From G965250275 sp965250275 (GTDB taxonomy: Bacteria; Pseudomonadota; Alphaproteobacteria; Rhodobacterales; Rhodobacteraceae), in the NCBI GenBank assembly GCA_965250275.1, contig OZ252297.1, positions 992,001-1,056,000 of the forward strand: 64,000 nucleotides of DNA, in the 5' to 3' direction. The notes beneath the pieces are model-generated. The model made no database searches, was not told the DNA's origin, and worked only from the letters and a program-made list of their open reading frames with translations. The translations under genes and the position numbers were made by a program. Below, piece after piece: positions 23,168 to 31,130 of the stretch (its first letter is position 1; every line of letters starts with the position of its first letter).

Positions 23168-23638
23168 TTACTGCAACGCGGCAGGCTCTTTGTCGGCGAT
23201 TTCGATCCAGTTGGCGTCGGCCTTTTCTACAAAGCCGGGGATGTCTTTCACCCAACGCTCCTGAATGTCCTGGGAGATGTTCAGGAACAATTCGCCATCG
23301 ACGATCTTCCAGTGGTTCGGGTCACCGTCGAATTTGAAGCCCATTGCTGCGCCGAATGCGCAGTATCCGCCGTATTCGGGCAAAAAGGCGGCCGGGTCAG
23401 CTTCGAACGCGGCTTTGTGCTCTTCGCTGGCGAACCTGTATGTTGCGTCGTCATAGGTTGTGGTGATTTTCCAGCTGCCCTTTGTGGGCTCGCCCAAGGT
23501 GAAGTAGGCGACCGGGTCGTATCCCTGCAGCGCGAGGCCGGTGGAGGAGGCGTTGATCTCCGGTCCCGCAGCAAGAGCCGCGCCGACAGTTGCCAGCGTC
23601 AAGCTGGCCGCAAGTGCGATTGATTTGAACGTAGTCAT
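23168..23638 (-). CDS. Secreted YHS-domain protein
   Basis: A 156-residue protein with a Sec signal peptide (about residues 1-24, cleavage near AALAA) and a YHS-type domain: LQGYDPVAYFTLGEPTKGS at about 37-55, followed by YRFASEEHKAAFEADP and YGGYCAFGAA. YHS domains are small, often metal-associated modules; the exact role of this periplasmic class is unknown. AAGGA precedes the ATG at 23638, and the open frame upstream is not needed. It is divergent from a TetR-family regulator, which probably controls it. Confidence 0.85.
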   Translation of the reverse strand: MTTFKSIALAASLTLATVGAALAAGPEINASSTGLALQGYDPVAYFTLGEPTKGSWKITTTYDDATYRFASEEHKAAFEADPAAFLPEYGGYCAFGAAMGFKFDGDPNHWKIVDGELFLNISQDIQERWVKDIPGFVEKADANWIEIADKEPAALQ

Positions 23639-23730
23639 AGGAGTTCCTTTCTGAGGGCCGGGCCGACGGAGAGTTCCATTGTCGGGACCGGGTGTTGACC
23701 GGGTGTTCCTGTGCGGGAACACGCCTTACT

Positions 23731-23752
23731 TGCCATTAGGAACCAAATGGTA
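23731..23752. promoter_or_regulatory. Candidate TetR-family operator
   Basis: An imperfect inverted repeat, TGCCATT (23731-23737) and AATGGTA (23746-23752), lies in the divergent region between the YHS gene and the tetR-type gene. Position and symmetry suit a dimeric repressor site. Binding is inferred only. Confidence 0.4.
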
Positions 23753-23818
23753 CAAAACAAATAACTGTGATACATGCGAAATATTGAGGCGCGCCGCGCA
23801 GTGTGCGACAACGGAGTC

Positions 23819-24385
23819 ATGGCCAGACCACGCGAATTCGATCATGACACTGCCCTCAAAGGGGCAACGGACATCTTTTGGGAACAGGGATACCGTGCGA
23901 CCAATCTTCCGGATCTGCTGGACGCGATGGGGCTGACACGTGGCAGCTTTTACAAAGCCTTTCGTGACAAGGAGACAATCTATCTAGAGGCGCTGGACTT
24001 CTACGATCGGGAAGTCGTGGACAAGGTTGTCGACGCATTGGACACATGTGTCGGGCCGACCGCCAAGTCCTGTTTGTCGATGCTGTTTGCCGGCGAGGAA
24101 AACGCGAGCCGCGGATGCTTCATCTGCAATGCGATGGTCGAACTGGCACCGGACCATCCCCAAGTTGCAGCAAAGGCTAATGCCATGGCGGACAGGATGC
24201 GGCAGGCCATTTATGACGTATTGCTGCGATATGATGTGCGCGGGGCAGGAGGGGTCGCAAGCGAGACGGCTGACTTGATCCTGCATCTCTATTTCGGAAA
24301 AATGGCGATGGGCAAGGCTGGTGGCGCGCAACGGGATTGGAGACGCCGGCTCCAGCACCTGTTGCAGGACCAACCTGACAATTGA
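23819..24385 (+). CDS. TetR/AcrR-family transcriptional regulator
   Basis: A 188-residue regulator with an N-terminal TetR helix-turn-helix (about residues 8-54; GATDIFWEQGYRATNLPDLL then TRGSFYKAFRDKETIY). The C-terminal ligand domain contains RGCFICNAMVELAPD, seen in the TetR_C subgroup near YxaF/LmrA-type proteins. ATG at 23819 has a GGAG site; a longer frame exists upstream but lacks one. Divergent from the YHS gene; ligand unknown. Confidence 0.88.
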   Translation: MARPREFDHDTALKGATDIFWEQGYRATNLPDLLDAMGLTRGSFYKAFRDKETIYLEALDFYDREVVDKVVDALDTCVGPTAKSCLSMLFAGEENASRGCFICNAMVELAPDHPQVAAKANAMADRMRQAIYDVLLRYDVRGAGGVASETADLILHLYFGKMAMGKAGGAQRDWRRRLQHLLQDQPDN

Positions 24386-24424
24386 ATTCTGGCCTGCGGG
24401 TGCCAAACCCGATAACAGGCCGAC

Positions 24425-25045
24425 ATGGCTGAAATCTCGTCCCTCTTTGTCACTCGTCTCTATCGCGCAAACCTATCCGCCTTCGGAACGGGGCTTGATC
24501 CCGCAGAGCTGGAGGGGTCCTGCTACTCGATCGCGGAAGATGATGAGGCCGGACAGGACTGGTCCGCGGAGAACGGCTACGCTGGCTATACGTCATATGC
24601 GTCGCTGACAGATTTGCCATGGCGGTTCCCGATTTTCGCCGAAATGGTGAAATCGCTCGATCAACATGTCGCGGACTTTGCGCAGGATCTGCAATTCGAT
24701 CTGGACGGGCGCGAGCTGCAACTGGAGGATCTCTGGATCAACATCCTGCCCGAAGGCGGCATGCACGCCAGCCACATTCATCCTCATTCGGTGATCAGCG
24801 GCACAACCTATGTGAAAGTGCCTGATGGGGCAGGGGCGCTCAAACTCGAAGACCCGCGCCACGCGATGATGATGGCGGCGCCCGCACGGGCCAAAGACGC
24901 ACGACAGGAATTGCAGCCCTTTGTCTATGTCGCGCCAAAGGCGGGCGATGTGCTCCTCTGGGAAAGCTGGCTGCGCCATGAGGTGCCGATGAACATGTCC
25001 GAAGAGGACCGGATCAGCGTGAGCTTCAACTACAGCTGGCGCTAG
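24425..25045 (+). CDS. Putative 2-oxoglutarate/Fe(II) oxygenase (TIGR02466-like)
   Basis: A 206-residue protein resembling the TIGR02466 family of putative 2OG-Fe(II) oxygenases. The likely metal ligands are in HASHIHPHS (His117-His121), with a distal His185 in SWLRHEVPMN and Arg196 as candidate 2-oxoglutarate-binding residue. No signal peptide, so cytoplasmic. It lies 39 bases after the TetR-type gene and may share its transcript. Substrate is unknown. Confidence 0.75.
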   Translation: MAEISSLFVTRLYRANLSAFGTGLDPAELEGSCYSIAEDDEAGQDWSAENGYAGYTSYASLTDLPWRFPIFAEMVKSLDQHVADFAQDLQFDLDGRELQLEDLWINILPEGGMHASHIHPHSVISGTTYVKVPDGAGALKLEDPRHAMMMAAPARAKDARQELQPFVYVAPKAGDVLLWESWLRHEVPMNMSEEDRISVSFNYSWR

Positions 25046-25164
25046 GTCTGCAGATCGATCAGCGCGGCTCAGAGCAATTTGATCGCTGCAGTCGGACAAG
25101 AGCATTGCCAAATCAGATTGCGGTGCCGATGCTGGATCCATCACTAACGAGGAAAGCGTGCGGT

Positions 25165-25404
25165 ATGAAACGGCTTGCGATTATCCTGGTTCTGGCGGCG
25201 ACGGCTGTATCGGCGGATCAGGTCACAGGGTCACACAAACATAAAAATCACGAAGCTGGCTGCCTTGCCGGCACAATTGGCGGCGCTTTGTTGGGCGGGC
25301 TGATCGGCAACCAGTTTGGCGCTGGGGACGGCAAAACGCTGTTGACTGCGACAGGTGCGGTGATTGGTGGTGTTGCTGCGAGTAAGTCCCATGCCTGCAA
25401 ATGA
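25165..25404 (+). CDS. Small glycine-zipper membrane protein
   Basis: A 79-residue protein with a signal peptide (MKRLAIILVLAATAVSA) and a glycine-zipper region (GTIGGALLGGLIGNQFGAG and ATGAVIGGVAASK) as in the 17-kDa surface antigen/2TM glycine-zipper family. One Cys precedes the zipper and one ends the protein. Start ATG at 25165 with GAGG upstream at about 12 bases. Probably an envelope protein. It overlaps the next gene by 14 bases. Confidence 0.7.
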   Translation: MKRLAIILVLAATAVSADQVTGSHKHKNHEAGCLAGTIGGALLGGLIGNQFGAGDGKTLLTATGAVIGGVAASKSHACK

Positions 25405-25762
25405 TCTTGTGAAAACGCTTGCCGGCGTCGCGACTTTGGCCATTGGATTGACGCTTTCTGGTGCCGCGCTCTCGGAATCACTGACGCTCAGCGACGGTAC
25501 GTTCTCTGCGCTCGATGCTGATGGAGATGGGCGCGTCTCGCCCGAGGAGTTCTCTTACTTCTCCGGTTATGCCTTTGGCGACATGGATGCGGACAAGAAC
25601 GGCTTACTGGGCCCGGATGAGGTCTCACCGCATCTGGATGCCGAAGCCTTCAAACTGCTCGACAAAGACGGGAATGGGGCTGTCTCGCCGCAGGAGTTTT
25701 CACAGCAGATGTCGGCGGATTTCAAAAGTGCCGACAGAGATGGTGACGGTTTTTTGAACTGA
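25391..25762 (+). CDS. Secreted EF-hand calcium-binding protein
   Basis: A 123-residue protein with an N-terminal hydrophobic export signal and four DxDxDG-type loops: DADGDGRVSPEE, DADKNGLLGPDE, DKDGNGAVSPQE and DRDGDG at the C-terminus, the last truncated by the stop. These are EF-hand calcium loops. The ATG at 25391 overlaps the glycine-zipper gene by 14 bases in another frame, so the two envelope proteins are probably made together. Function beyond calcium binding is unknown. Confidence 0.8.
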   Translation: MPANDLVKTLAGVATLAIGLTLSGAALSESLTLSDGTFSALDADGDGRVSPEEFSYFSGYAFGDMDADKNGLLGPDEVSPHLDAEAFKLLDKDGNGAVSPQEFSQQMSADFKSADRDGDGFLN

Positions 25763-25823
25763 GGTTAACCCTCAGCTGACGCGTGGGTTTTTGCGCTGCT
25801 TGGGTGTTTTGGCCCAAGGGGGG

Positions 25824-25852
25824 TTGCTTTCTTATGCGACCGGGAGTATTGG
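25824..25852 (+). promoter_or_regulatory. Candidate promoter of the rpmC block
   Basis: TTGCTT (25824-25829) and TATTGG (25847-25852), 17 bases apart, lie about 90 bases before rpmC. Both elements are weaker than those before rpsL and rplO. A CTTGGG/CCCAAG hairpin (25799-25804 with 25813-25818) lies just upstream. Confidence 0.4.
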
Positions 25853-25939
25853 CGCATCTTCACCACGAACTCCACTGGAATCAGGGTGACCCGAGCAAGA
25901 CCGCAAGGGGCCTGCCAGTGATGTTGAAAGGAAAAGGCG

Positions 25940-26146
25940 ATGAACGCCAACGAATTGCGTGACAAGACGCCGGATCAGCTGCGCGAAGAGCTGGCCAGCT
26001 TGAAAAAAGAGAGCTTCAACCTGCGATTTCAGCAGGCCACCGGGCAGCTGGAAAACACAGCCGGTATCAAAGCTGCGCGCCGCAATGCTGCACGTGTGAA
26101 AACGATCCTGAATGAAAAGGCCGCTGCTGCGGCATCGGAGGCCTAA
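25940..26146 (+). CDS. rpmC: 50S ribosomal protein L29
   Basis: L29 (68 residues), two long helices near the tunnel exit; MNANELRDKTPDQLREEL and LKKESFNLRFQQATGQL are conserved. An AAAGGAAAAGG sequence precedes the ATG. The gene restarts the S10 block after the rplP interruption; rpsQ follows after four bases. Confidence 0.97.
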   Translation: MNANELRDKTPDQLREELASLKKESFNLRFQQATGQLENTAGIKAARRNAARVKTILNEKAAAAASEA

Positions 26147-26150
26147 TCCT

Positions 26151-26381
26151 ATGCCCAAGCGCATCCTGCAAGGCACCGTGACCAGCGACGCCAACGAACA
26201 AACTGTAACCGTGTCGGTGGAGCGTCGTTTCACCCATCCGGTTCTGAAGAAAACCATCCGTAAGTCCAAGAAGTACCGGGCTCACGATGAAAAGAACGCT
26301 TTCAAGGTCGGCGATTCCGTTCGCATCATCGAATGCGCGCCGAAATCGAAAACGAAACGCTGGGAGGTGCTGGAGGCCTAA
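26151..26381 (+). CDS. rpsQ: 30S ribosomal protein S17
   Basis: S17 (76 residues), an early-assembly OB-fold protein. MPKRILQGTVTSDANEQT and the VERRFTHPVLKKTIRKSKKY segment identify it. The ATG at 26151 is chosen because it begins the conserved sequence; an earlier in-frame ATG lies inside rpmC. Confidence 0.97.
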   Translation: MPKRILQGTVTSDANEQTVTVSVERRFTHPVLKKTIRKSKKYRAHDEKNAFKVGDSVRIIECAPKSKTKRWEVLEA

Positions 26382-26414
26382 GCCACCGGTTCCCTTTTGG
26401 TTTTATCGAAACCC

Positions 26415-26430
26415 TGGGGTCGTTACCCCA
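26415..26430 (+). promoter_or_regulatory. Small hairpin between rpsQ and rplN
   Basis: TGGGGT-CGTT-ACCCCA, a perfect 6-bp stem, lies 19 bases before the rplN ATG. In E. coli the spc operon begins at rplN, so this hairpin may mark the same boundary. No T-run follows. Confidence 0.4.
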
Positions 26431-26448
26431 TAGGTCGGGAGAAACACT

Positions 26449-26817
26449 ATGATCCAGATGCAGACCAATCTGGATGTCGCTGACAACTCCGGCGCGCGCC
26501 GGGTGCAGTGCATCAAGGTCCTGGGTGGGTCCAAGCGGAAATATGCGAGTGTCGGTGACATCATCGTTGTTTCCGTGAAGGAAGCCATCCCGCGCGGCCG
26601 CGTGAAGAAAGGCGACGTCCGCAAGGCTGTTGTCGTGCGCACCGCCAAAGAAGTCCGCCGCGAAGACGGCACCGCGATCCGCTTTGATCGCAACGCAGCC
26701 GTCATTCTGAACAACAACAACGAGCCGATCGGCACCCGTATCTTTGGCCCGGTTGTGCGCGAGTTGCGCGGTAAGAACTTCATGAAAATCATTTCGCTTG
26801 CTCCGGAGGTGCTCTGA
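26449..26817 (+). CDS. rplN: 50S ribosomal protein L14
   Basis: L14 (122 residues) forms an intersubunit bridge. MIQMQTNLDVADNSGARRV and GTRIFGPVVRELR are diagnostic. GGGAGAA precedes the ATG. The stop overlaps the rplX start by one base (TGATG). Confidence 0.98.
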   Translation: MIQMQTNLDVADNSGARRVQCIKVLGGSKRKYASVGDIIVVSVKEAIPRGRVKKGDVRKAVVVRTAKEVRREDGTAIRFDRNAAVILNNNNEPIGTRIFGPVVRELRGKNFMKIISLAPEVL

Positions 26818-27128
26818 TGGCTGCTAAGCTCCGCAAAGGCGACAAGGTCGTCGTGCTTGCCGGCAAGGACAAGGGCAAGGAAGGCACGATTTCCTCTGTT
26901 GATCCGAAGGCAAACAAGGCCGTGGTTGATGGCATCAACATCGCCATCCGCGCCACACGTCAAAGCCAGTCCAGCCAGGGTGGCCGCATTCCCAAAGCGA
27001 TGCCGGTCGATCTGAGCAATCTGGCGCTGCTCGACGCGAACGGCAAAGCCACCCGCGTTGGCTTCAAAATGGAAGGCGACAAGAAAGTGCGCTTTGCCAA
27101 AACCACGGGGGACGTGATCGATGCTTGA
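26817..27128 (+). CDS. rplX: 50S ribosomal protein L24
   Basis: L24 (103 residues), an assembly initiator with a KOW motif (KLRKGDKVVVLAGKDKGKEG). It starts within the rplN stop codon and overlaps rplE by eight bases, showing tight coupling. Confidence 0.97.
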   Translation: MAAKLRKGDKVVVLAGKDKGKEGTISSVDPKANKAVVDGINIAIRATRQSQSSQGGRIPKAMPVDLSNLALLDANGKATRVGFKMEGDKKVRFAKTTGDVIDA

Positions 27129-27684
27129 TACTGCAGACTACACCCCGCGCCTGAAGGCCGACTACAAGGACCGCATCAAAGCGGCCATGAAGGAAGAGTT
27201 CGGCTACAAGAACGACATGATGATCCCGCAGCTGGAAAAGATCGTCCTGAACATCGGCTGTGGTGCCGAAGCGGTTCGCGACAGCAAGAAAGCGAAGTCG
27301 GCACAGGAAGACCTGACAGCCATCGCGGGTCAGAAGGCCGTGACGACCAAGGCAAAGAAATCCATCGCGGGTTTCCGTGTTCGTGAGGACATGCCGCTGG
27401 GCGCCAAGGTGACGCTGCGCGGTGACAAGATGTACGAATTCCTGGACCGGCTGATCACTATCGCTATGCCCCGTGTTCGTGACTTCCGGGGCGTGTCCGG
27501 GAAGTCCTTCGATGGCCGTGGCAACTATGCCATGGGCATGAAAGAGCACATCGTGTTCCCCGAGATCGATTTCGACAAGGTCGATGAGACCTGGGGGATG
27601 GACATCGTGATCACCACGACGGCCAACACGGACGACGAAGCCAAGGCGCTGTTGAAGCATTTCAACATGCCGTTCAACAGCTAA
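27121..27684 (+). CDS. rplE: 50S ribosomal protein L5
   Basis: L5 (187 residues) binds 5S rRNA and contacts P-site tRNA. LKADYKDRIKAAMKEEFGY and IVLNIGCGAEAVRDSKK are typical, as is the GRGNYAMGMKEHIVFPEI segment. Start overlaps rplX by eight bases. Confidence 0.98.
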   Translation: MLDTADYTPRLKADYKDRIKAAMKEEFGYKNDMMIPQLEKIVLNIGCGAEAVRDSKKAKSAQEDLTAIAGQKAVTTKAKKSIAGFRVREDMPLGAKVTLRGDKMYEFLDRLITIAMPRVRDFRGVSGKSFDGRGNYAMGMKEHIVFPEIDFDKVDETWGMDIVITTTANTDDEAKALLKHFNMPFNS

Positions 27685-27702
27685 GCCTGGGAGAGACACA
27701 TC

Positions 27703-28008
27703 ATGGCAAAGAAAAGCATGATCGAGCGCGAAAAGAAGCGGGAACGTCTGGTCGCCAGATACGCCGCAAAGCGCGCCGAGTTGAAAGAAATCGCGAACGA
27801 TGAATCCAAGCCGATGGAAGAGCGTTTCAAAGCGCGTCTGAAACTGGCGAAGCTGCCGCGCAACAGCTCGGCAACACGTCTGCACAACCGCTGTCAGCTG
27901 ACCGGGCGTCCTCACGCCTACTACCGCAAGCTGAAAGTGTCGCGGATCGCGCTGCGGGAACTTGGCTCGATGGGCCAGATCCCCGGCATGGTGAAATCGA
28001 GCTGGTAA
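27703..28008 (+). CDS. rpsN: 30S ribosomal protein S14
   Basis: S14 (101 residues) is the long, zinc-free type: the conserved RCQLTGRPHAYYRKLKVSR lacks the paired CxxC zinc motifs of the short form. MAKKSMIEREKKRERLVARY is the typical start. GGGAGA precedes the ATG. Confidence 0.97.
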   Translation: MAKKSMIEREKKRERLVARYAAKRAELKEIANDESKPMEERFKARLKLAKLPRNSSATRLHNRCQLTGRPHAYYRKLKVSRIALRELGSMGQIPGMVKSSW

Positions 28009-28021
28009 GGGAGAGAGTGAT

Positions 28022-28414
28022 ATGAACGATCCTATCGGCGATATGCTCACCCGGATCCGCAACTCGCAGATGCGCGGCAAATCCACCGTCATGACACCGG
28101 CGTCTAAGCTGCGTGCGTGGGTGTTGGATGTGCTTGCAGACGAGGGCTATATCCGCGGTTACGAGAAAACCACAGGTGCCGACGGCCACCCGGCCATCGA
28201 AATCAGCCTGAAGTACTTTGATGGCGAACCTGTCATTCGGGAGCTCAAGCGCGTTTCCAAACCCGGACGGCGCGTTTACATGCCCGTCAAGGACATCCCG
28301 TCGGTCCGTCAGGGCCTGGGTGTGTCGATTGTCTCCACGCCGAAAGGTGTGATGTCGGATGCAAGTGCCCGCAGCCAGAACGTCGGCGGCGAAGTGCTCT
28401 GCACCGTATTCTAA
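28022..28414 (+). CDS. rpsH: 30S ribosomal protein S8
   Basis: S8 (130 residues) binds the central domain of 16S rRNA and in E. coli represses the spc operon. MNDPIGDMLTRIRNSQMRGK and GVSIVSTPKGVMSD are diagnostic. rplF follows after 10 bases. Confidence 0.98.
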   Translation: MNDPIGDMLTRIRNSQMRGKSTVMTPASKLRAWVLDVLADEGYIRGYEKTTGADGHPAIEISLKYFDGEPVIRELKRVSKPGRRVYMPVKDIPSVRQGLGVSIVSTPKGVMSDASARSQNVGGEVLCTVF

Positions 28415-28424
28415 GGGGGGTTCG

Positions 28425-28958
28425 ATGTCTCGTATTGGGAAAAAACCGGTCGATCTGCCAAGCGGTGTTTCCGCGACGGTTTCGGGTCAGACCATCGAAG
28501 TGAAGGGCCCGAAAGGGACCCGCTCCTTCACCGCGACTGATGATGTCACCCTGTCCGTTGAGGACAACGTGGTGAAAATCGATCCGCGTGGGAAGTCCAA
28601 GCGCGCGCGCCAGCAATGGGGCATGTCGCGTACGATGGTCGCCAATCTGGTGACTGGCGTAACAACCGGCTTCAAGAAAGAGCTGGAAATCAACGGTGTT
28701 GGCTACCGGGCACAGATGCAGGGTAACACCCTGAAACTGAATCTCGGCCTCAGCCACGATGTCGATTTCGTTGCACCGGAAGGGGTCACCGTGACCGCGC
28801 CGAAGCAAACTGAGATCGTGGTCGAAGGGATTGACGAGCAACTTGTCGGACAGGTTGCCGCAAACATCCGCGCCTGGCGTGTTCCTGAGCCCTACAAGGG
28901 CAAGGGGATCAAATACAAAGACGAGTACATCTTCCGCAAGGAAGGCAAGAAGAAGTAA
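28425..28958 (+). CDS. rplF: 50S ribosomal protein L6
   Basis: L6 (177 residues) lies near the GTPase-associated centre. MSRIGKKPVDLPSGV is the conserved start, so ATG 28425 is chosen over an earlier in-frame ATG within rpsH. The C-terminal EPYKGKGIKYKDE motif is present. AGGGGGG precedes the start. Confidence 0.98.
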   Translation: MSRIGKKPVDLPSGVSATVSGQTIEVKGPKGTRSFTATDDVTLSVEDNVVKIDPRGKSKRARQQWGMSRTMVANLVTGVTTGFKKELEINGVGYRAQMQGNTLKLNLGLSHDVDFVAPEGVTVTAPKQTEIVVEGIDEQLVGQVAANIRAWRVPEPYKGKGIKYKDEYIFRKEGKKK

Positions 28959-28969
28959 GGACCAGTCAG

Positions 28970-29329
28970 ATGGCAAACAGCAAAAGAACCCTGTTTCTGA
29001 AGCGCCGCCTGCGCGTCCGGAACAAATTGCGGAAAGTAAACGCAGGGCGTCCGCGCCTGAGCGTGCACCGTTCCAACAAGAACATCAGCGTCCAGCTGAT
29101 CGACGATGTGAATGGCGTCACCCTGGCGTCGGCGTCGTCGCTCGAAAAAGACCTGGGCGTTGTGGGCAAAAACAACGTCGAAGCGGCCGCAAAGGTGGGG
29201 GCTGCGATTGCGGAACGCGCCAAGAAGGCGGGCGTCGAAAACGCCTACTTCGATCGCGGCGGTTTCCTGTTCCACGGCAAGGTGAAGGCTCTGGCCGACG
29301 CTGCGCGTGAAGGCGGCCTGAAGATCTGA
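28970..29329 (+). CDS. rplR: 50S ribosomal protein L18
   Basis: L18 (119 residues) binds 5S rRNA with L5 and L25. RLRVRNKLRKVNAGRPRLSV and the AYFDRGGFLFHGKVKALAD end are typical. A 173-base gap then separates it from rpsE. Confidence 0.98.
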   Translation: MANSKRTLFLKRRLRVRNKLRKVNAGRPRLSVHRSNKNISVQLIDDVNGVTLASASSLEKDLGVVGKNNVEAAAKVGAAIAERAKKAGVENAYFDRGGFLFHGKVKALADAAREGGLKI

Positions 29330-29371
29330 AGGCGGCGTGCGCCTGCACGCTGCACCAAGACGAAAGAGTTT

Positions 29372-29392
29372 GAGGCGCGGTCCGCGCGCCTC
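29372..29392 (+). promoter_or_regulatory. Stem-loop in the long rplR-rpsE gap
   Basis: GAGGCGCG (29372-29379) pairs with CGCGCCTC (29385-29392). The gap of 173 bases is unusually long for the middle of the spc block. Without a T-run it is more likely a processing or control hairpin than a terminator. Confidence 0.4.
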
Positions 29393-29502
29393 GAAAACAA
29401 CAAAGTGAAGGCGGCATCAGCGTCGCCTCGATGATCCGGGGGCTTTGTCCCACTTGGATTGACCAACCAAGGGCCTGACCGCCCGACCATGAAGGAGGCC
29501 TC

Positions 29503-30081
29503 ATGGCCAGAGATGACAACCGCCGGGGAAACCGTCGCGACCGCGACGAGACGCCGGAATTCGCCGATCGCCTGGTTGCGATCAACCGCGTGTCCAAGAC
29601 CGTCAAAGGCGGTAAACGTTTTGGATTTGCCGCCCTGGTCGTTGTAGGCGATCAGAAGGGCCGCGTGGGTTTTGGCAAGGGCAAGGCCAAGGAAGTGCCT
29701 GAAGCAATCCGCAAGGCCACAGAGCAAGCCAAACGGCAGATGATCCGCGTGCAACTGCGCGAAGGCCGGACCCTGCACCACGACATGGAAGGCCGTCACG
29801 GCGCTGGTAAGGTTGTGATGCGCACAGCACCAGAAGGAACCGGGATTATCGCGGGTGGTCCGATGCGGGCCGTCTTCGAAATGCTGGGCGTCAAGGATGT
29901 TGTGTCCAAGTCCATCGGTTCTCAGAACCCCTACAACATGATCCGGGCCACGATGGACGGTCTGCGCAAAGAGCAATCGCCGCGCTCTGTCGCGCAACGC
30001 CGTGGCAAGAAAGTCTCGGACATCCTGCCCAAGCGGGAAGAGACAGCCGAGGCTCCTGCAAAAGCGTCTGAGGAGGCTTGA
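29503..30081 (+). CDS. rpsE: 30S ribosomal protein S5
   Basis: S5 (192 residues) contributes to translational fidelity at the mRNA entry site. RLVAINRVSKTVKGGKRF, KGRVGFGKGKAKEVPEA and GSQNPYNMIRATMDGL are conserved. A Glu/Ala-rich tail (EETAEAPAKASEEA) is typical of the lineage. AAGGAGG precedes the ATG at 29503. Confidence 0.98.
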   Translation: MARDDNRRGNRRDRDETPEFADRLVAINRVSKTVKGGKRFGFAALVVVGDQKGRVGFGKGKAKEVPEAIRKATEQAKRQMIRVQLREGRTLHHDMEGRHGAGKVVMRTAPEGTGIIAGGPMRAVFEMLGVKDVVSKSIGSQNPYNMIRATMDGLRKEQSPRSVAQRRGKKVSDILPKREETAEAPAKASEEA

Positions 30082-30086
30082 GAGAA

Positions 30087-30275
30087 ATGGCCAAGACCAT
30101 CGTTGTCAAACAGATCGGTTCCCCGATCCGCCGCCCAGCCAAACAGCGCGCAACGCTGATCGGATTGGGCCTGAACAAAATGAACAAGACCCGCGAGCTG
30201 GAGGATACGCCTTCGGTCCGTGGTATGATCAACTCGATCCCGCACATGGTCGAAATCATCGAAGAACGCGATTGA
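30087..30275 (+). CDS. rpmD: 50S ribosomal protein L30
   Basis: L30 (62 residues); MAKTIVVKQIGSPIRRP and the TLIGLGLNKMNKTREL segment are diagnostic. ATG 30087 begins the conserved sequence. It is the last gene before the third interruption; rplO, its usual neighbour, lies 5.4 kb downstream. Confidence 0.97.
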   Translation: MAKTIVVKQIGSPIRRPAKQRATLIGLGLNKMNKTRELEDTPSVRGMINSIPHMVEIIEERD

Positions 30276-30313
30276 TTGACCTCTGACGGCTGATCGCTGT
30301 TTAGATTTGAATG

Positions 30314-30340
30314 CGCCCCCGGGAAACCGGGGGCGTTTTT
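30314..30340 (+). terminator. Strong intrinsic terminator after rpmD
   Basis: CGCCCCCGG (30314-30322) and CCGGGGGCG (30327-30335) form a perfect 9-bp stem with a GAAA tetraloop, followed by five T. It closes the rpmC-rpmD transcript and faces the end of the convergent protease gene. Confidence 0.95.
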
Positions 30341-30359
30341 CGTTCGCACACACGGAATG

Positions 30360-31130
30360 TCACAACCCGCCCATCCCCAACAGCGCGCGGCGGAACCGGG
30401 CGGCTGGCACAACCACGGTGCGCGTGGTGTCTGGTCCGACCTCGATGCCGGAGACGACGCCGAGGATTTCCATCCCGTCCGGCGTGTCGTGAAGGAGCGG
30501 AGCACCGGAATCGCCCGGCATGACCGAACAGTGCACAATCATGCGTGCAGGTTGCACATCGATATCCGGAATGCCGCAGTCGCGGGCGACGGACAGCACG
30601 TGGGGACGCAGTCCAGAATAGCCGGCGACAAATGGCGCTTGGGCCAAGAAGGCCTGTTGCGTAACGGGCGTCACCTTGACCTCCAAAGGTGCGGCCAGAA
30701 CCAGCAAGGCCCAGTCGTTCTCGGTGCCCGGCTCACCATCGGCAGTGTCCGCCCCTGTCACATAGCGGATGACCTTCTCTGCGGCGACGTAGGTACTGTG
30801 CTGGTAACCGGCCACGAAGGTCACATCCCCGGGGTTTACCCAGCGCTCCAACCGGGTGTCATACAGGCAATGGGCGGCCGTAAGGACAATCTGCGGGCCC
30901 ACAAGCGTTCCGCTGCAGTGCATGCGATGCGTTGCAAGGGCGTGATTGACCCGGCCGACCCCACGCCACGGCGGGGTGCTCGCATCGACAATCTCGCGGG
31001 CCCGGATCGTGTCGCAGGCCGCGGACGTGTAGAAGCCGCGGTCGCAGTACGGGGCATCTGCATTGGCCTGCCCGATTGCCGGCCACACGGCAAACCCCAA
31101 GGCTGCAAGATGGCGCAGCGCTGCGATCAT
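30360..31130 (-). CDS. Secreted trypsin-like serine protease
   Basis: A 256-residue S1-family protease with a Sec signal (to about residue 24, AIGQANA) and the catalytic triad His87 (TAAHC), Asp139 (TENDWALLVL) and Ser208 (MPGDSGAPL). Several Cys could form disulfides in the periplasm. The ATG at 31130 overlaps the stop of the upstream VWA gene (ATGA), so the two are translationally coupled. The frame is open further upstream but reads into the VWA gene. It converges on rpmD. Confidence 0.88.
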   Translation of the reverse strand: MIAALRHLAALGFAVWPAIGQANADAPYCDRGFYTSAACDTIRAREIVDASTPPWRGVGRVNHALATHRMHCSGTLVGPQIVLTAAHCLYDTRLERWVNPGDVTFVAGYQHSTYVAAEKVIRYVTGADTADGEPGTENDWALLVLAAPLEVKVTPVTQQAFLAQAPFVAGYSGLRPHVLSVARDCGIPDIDVQPARMIVHCSVMPGDSGAPLLHDTPDGMEILGVVSGIEVGPDTTRTVVVPAARFRRALLGMGGL

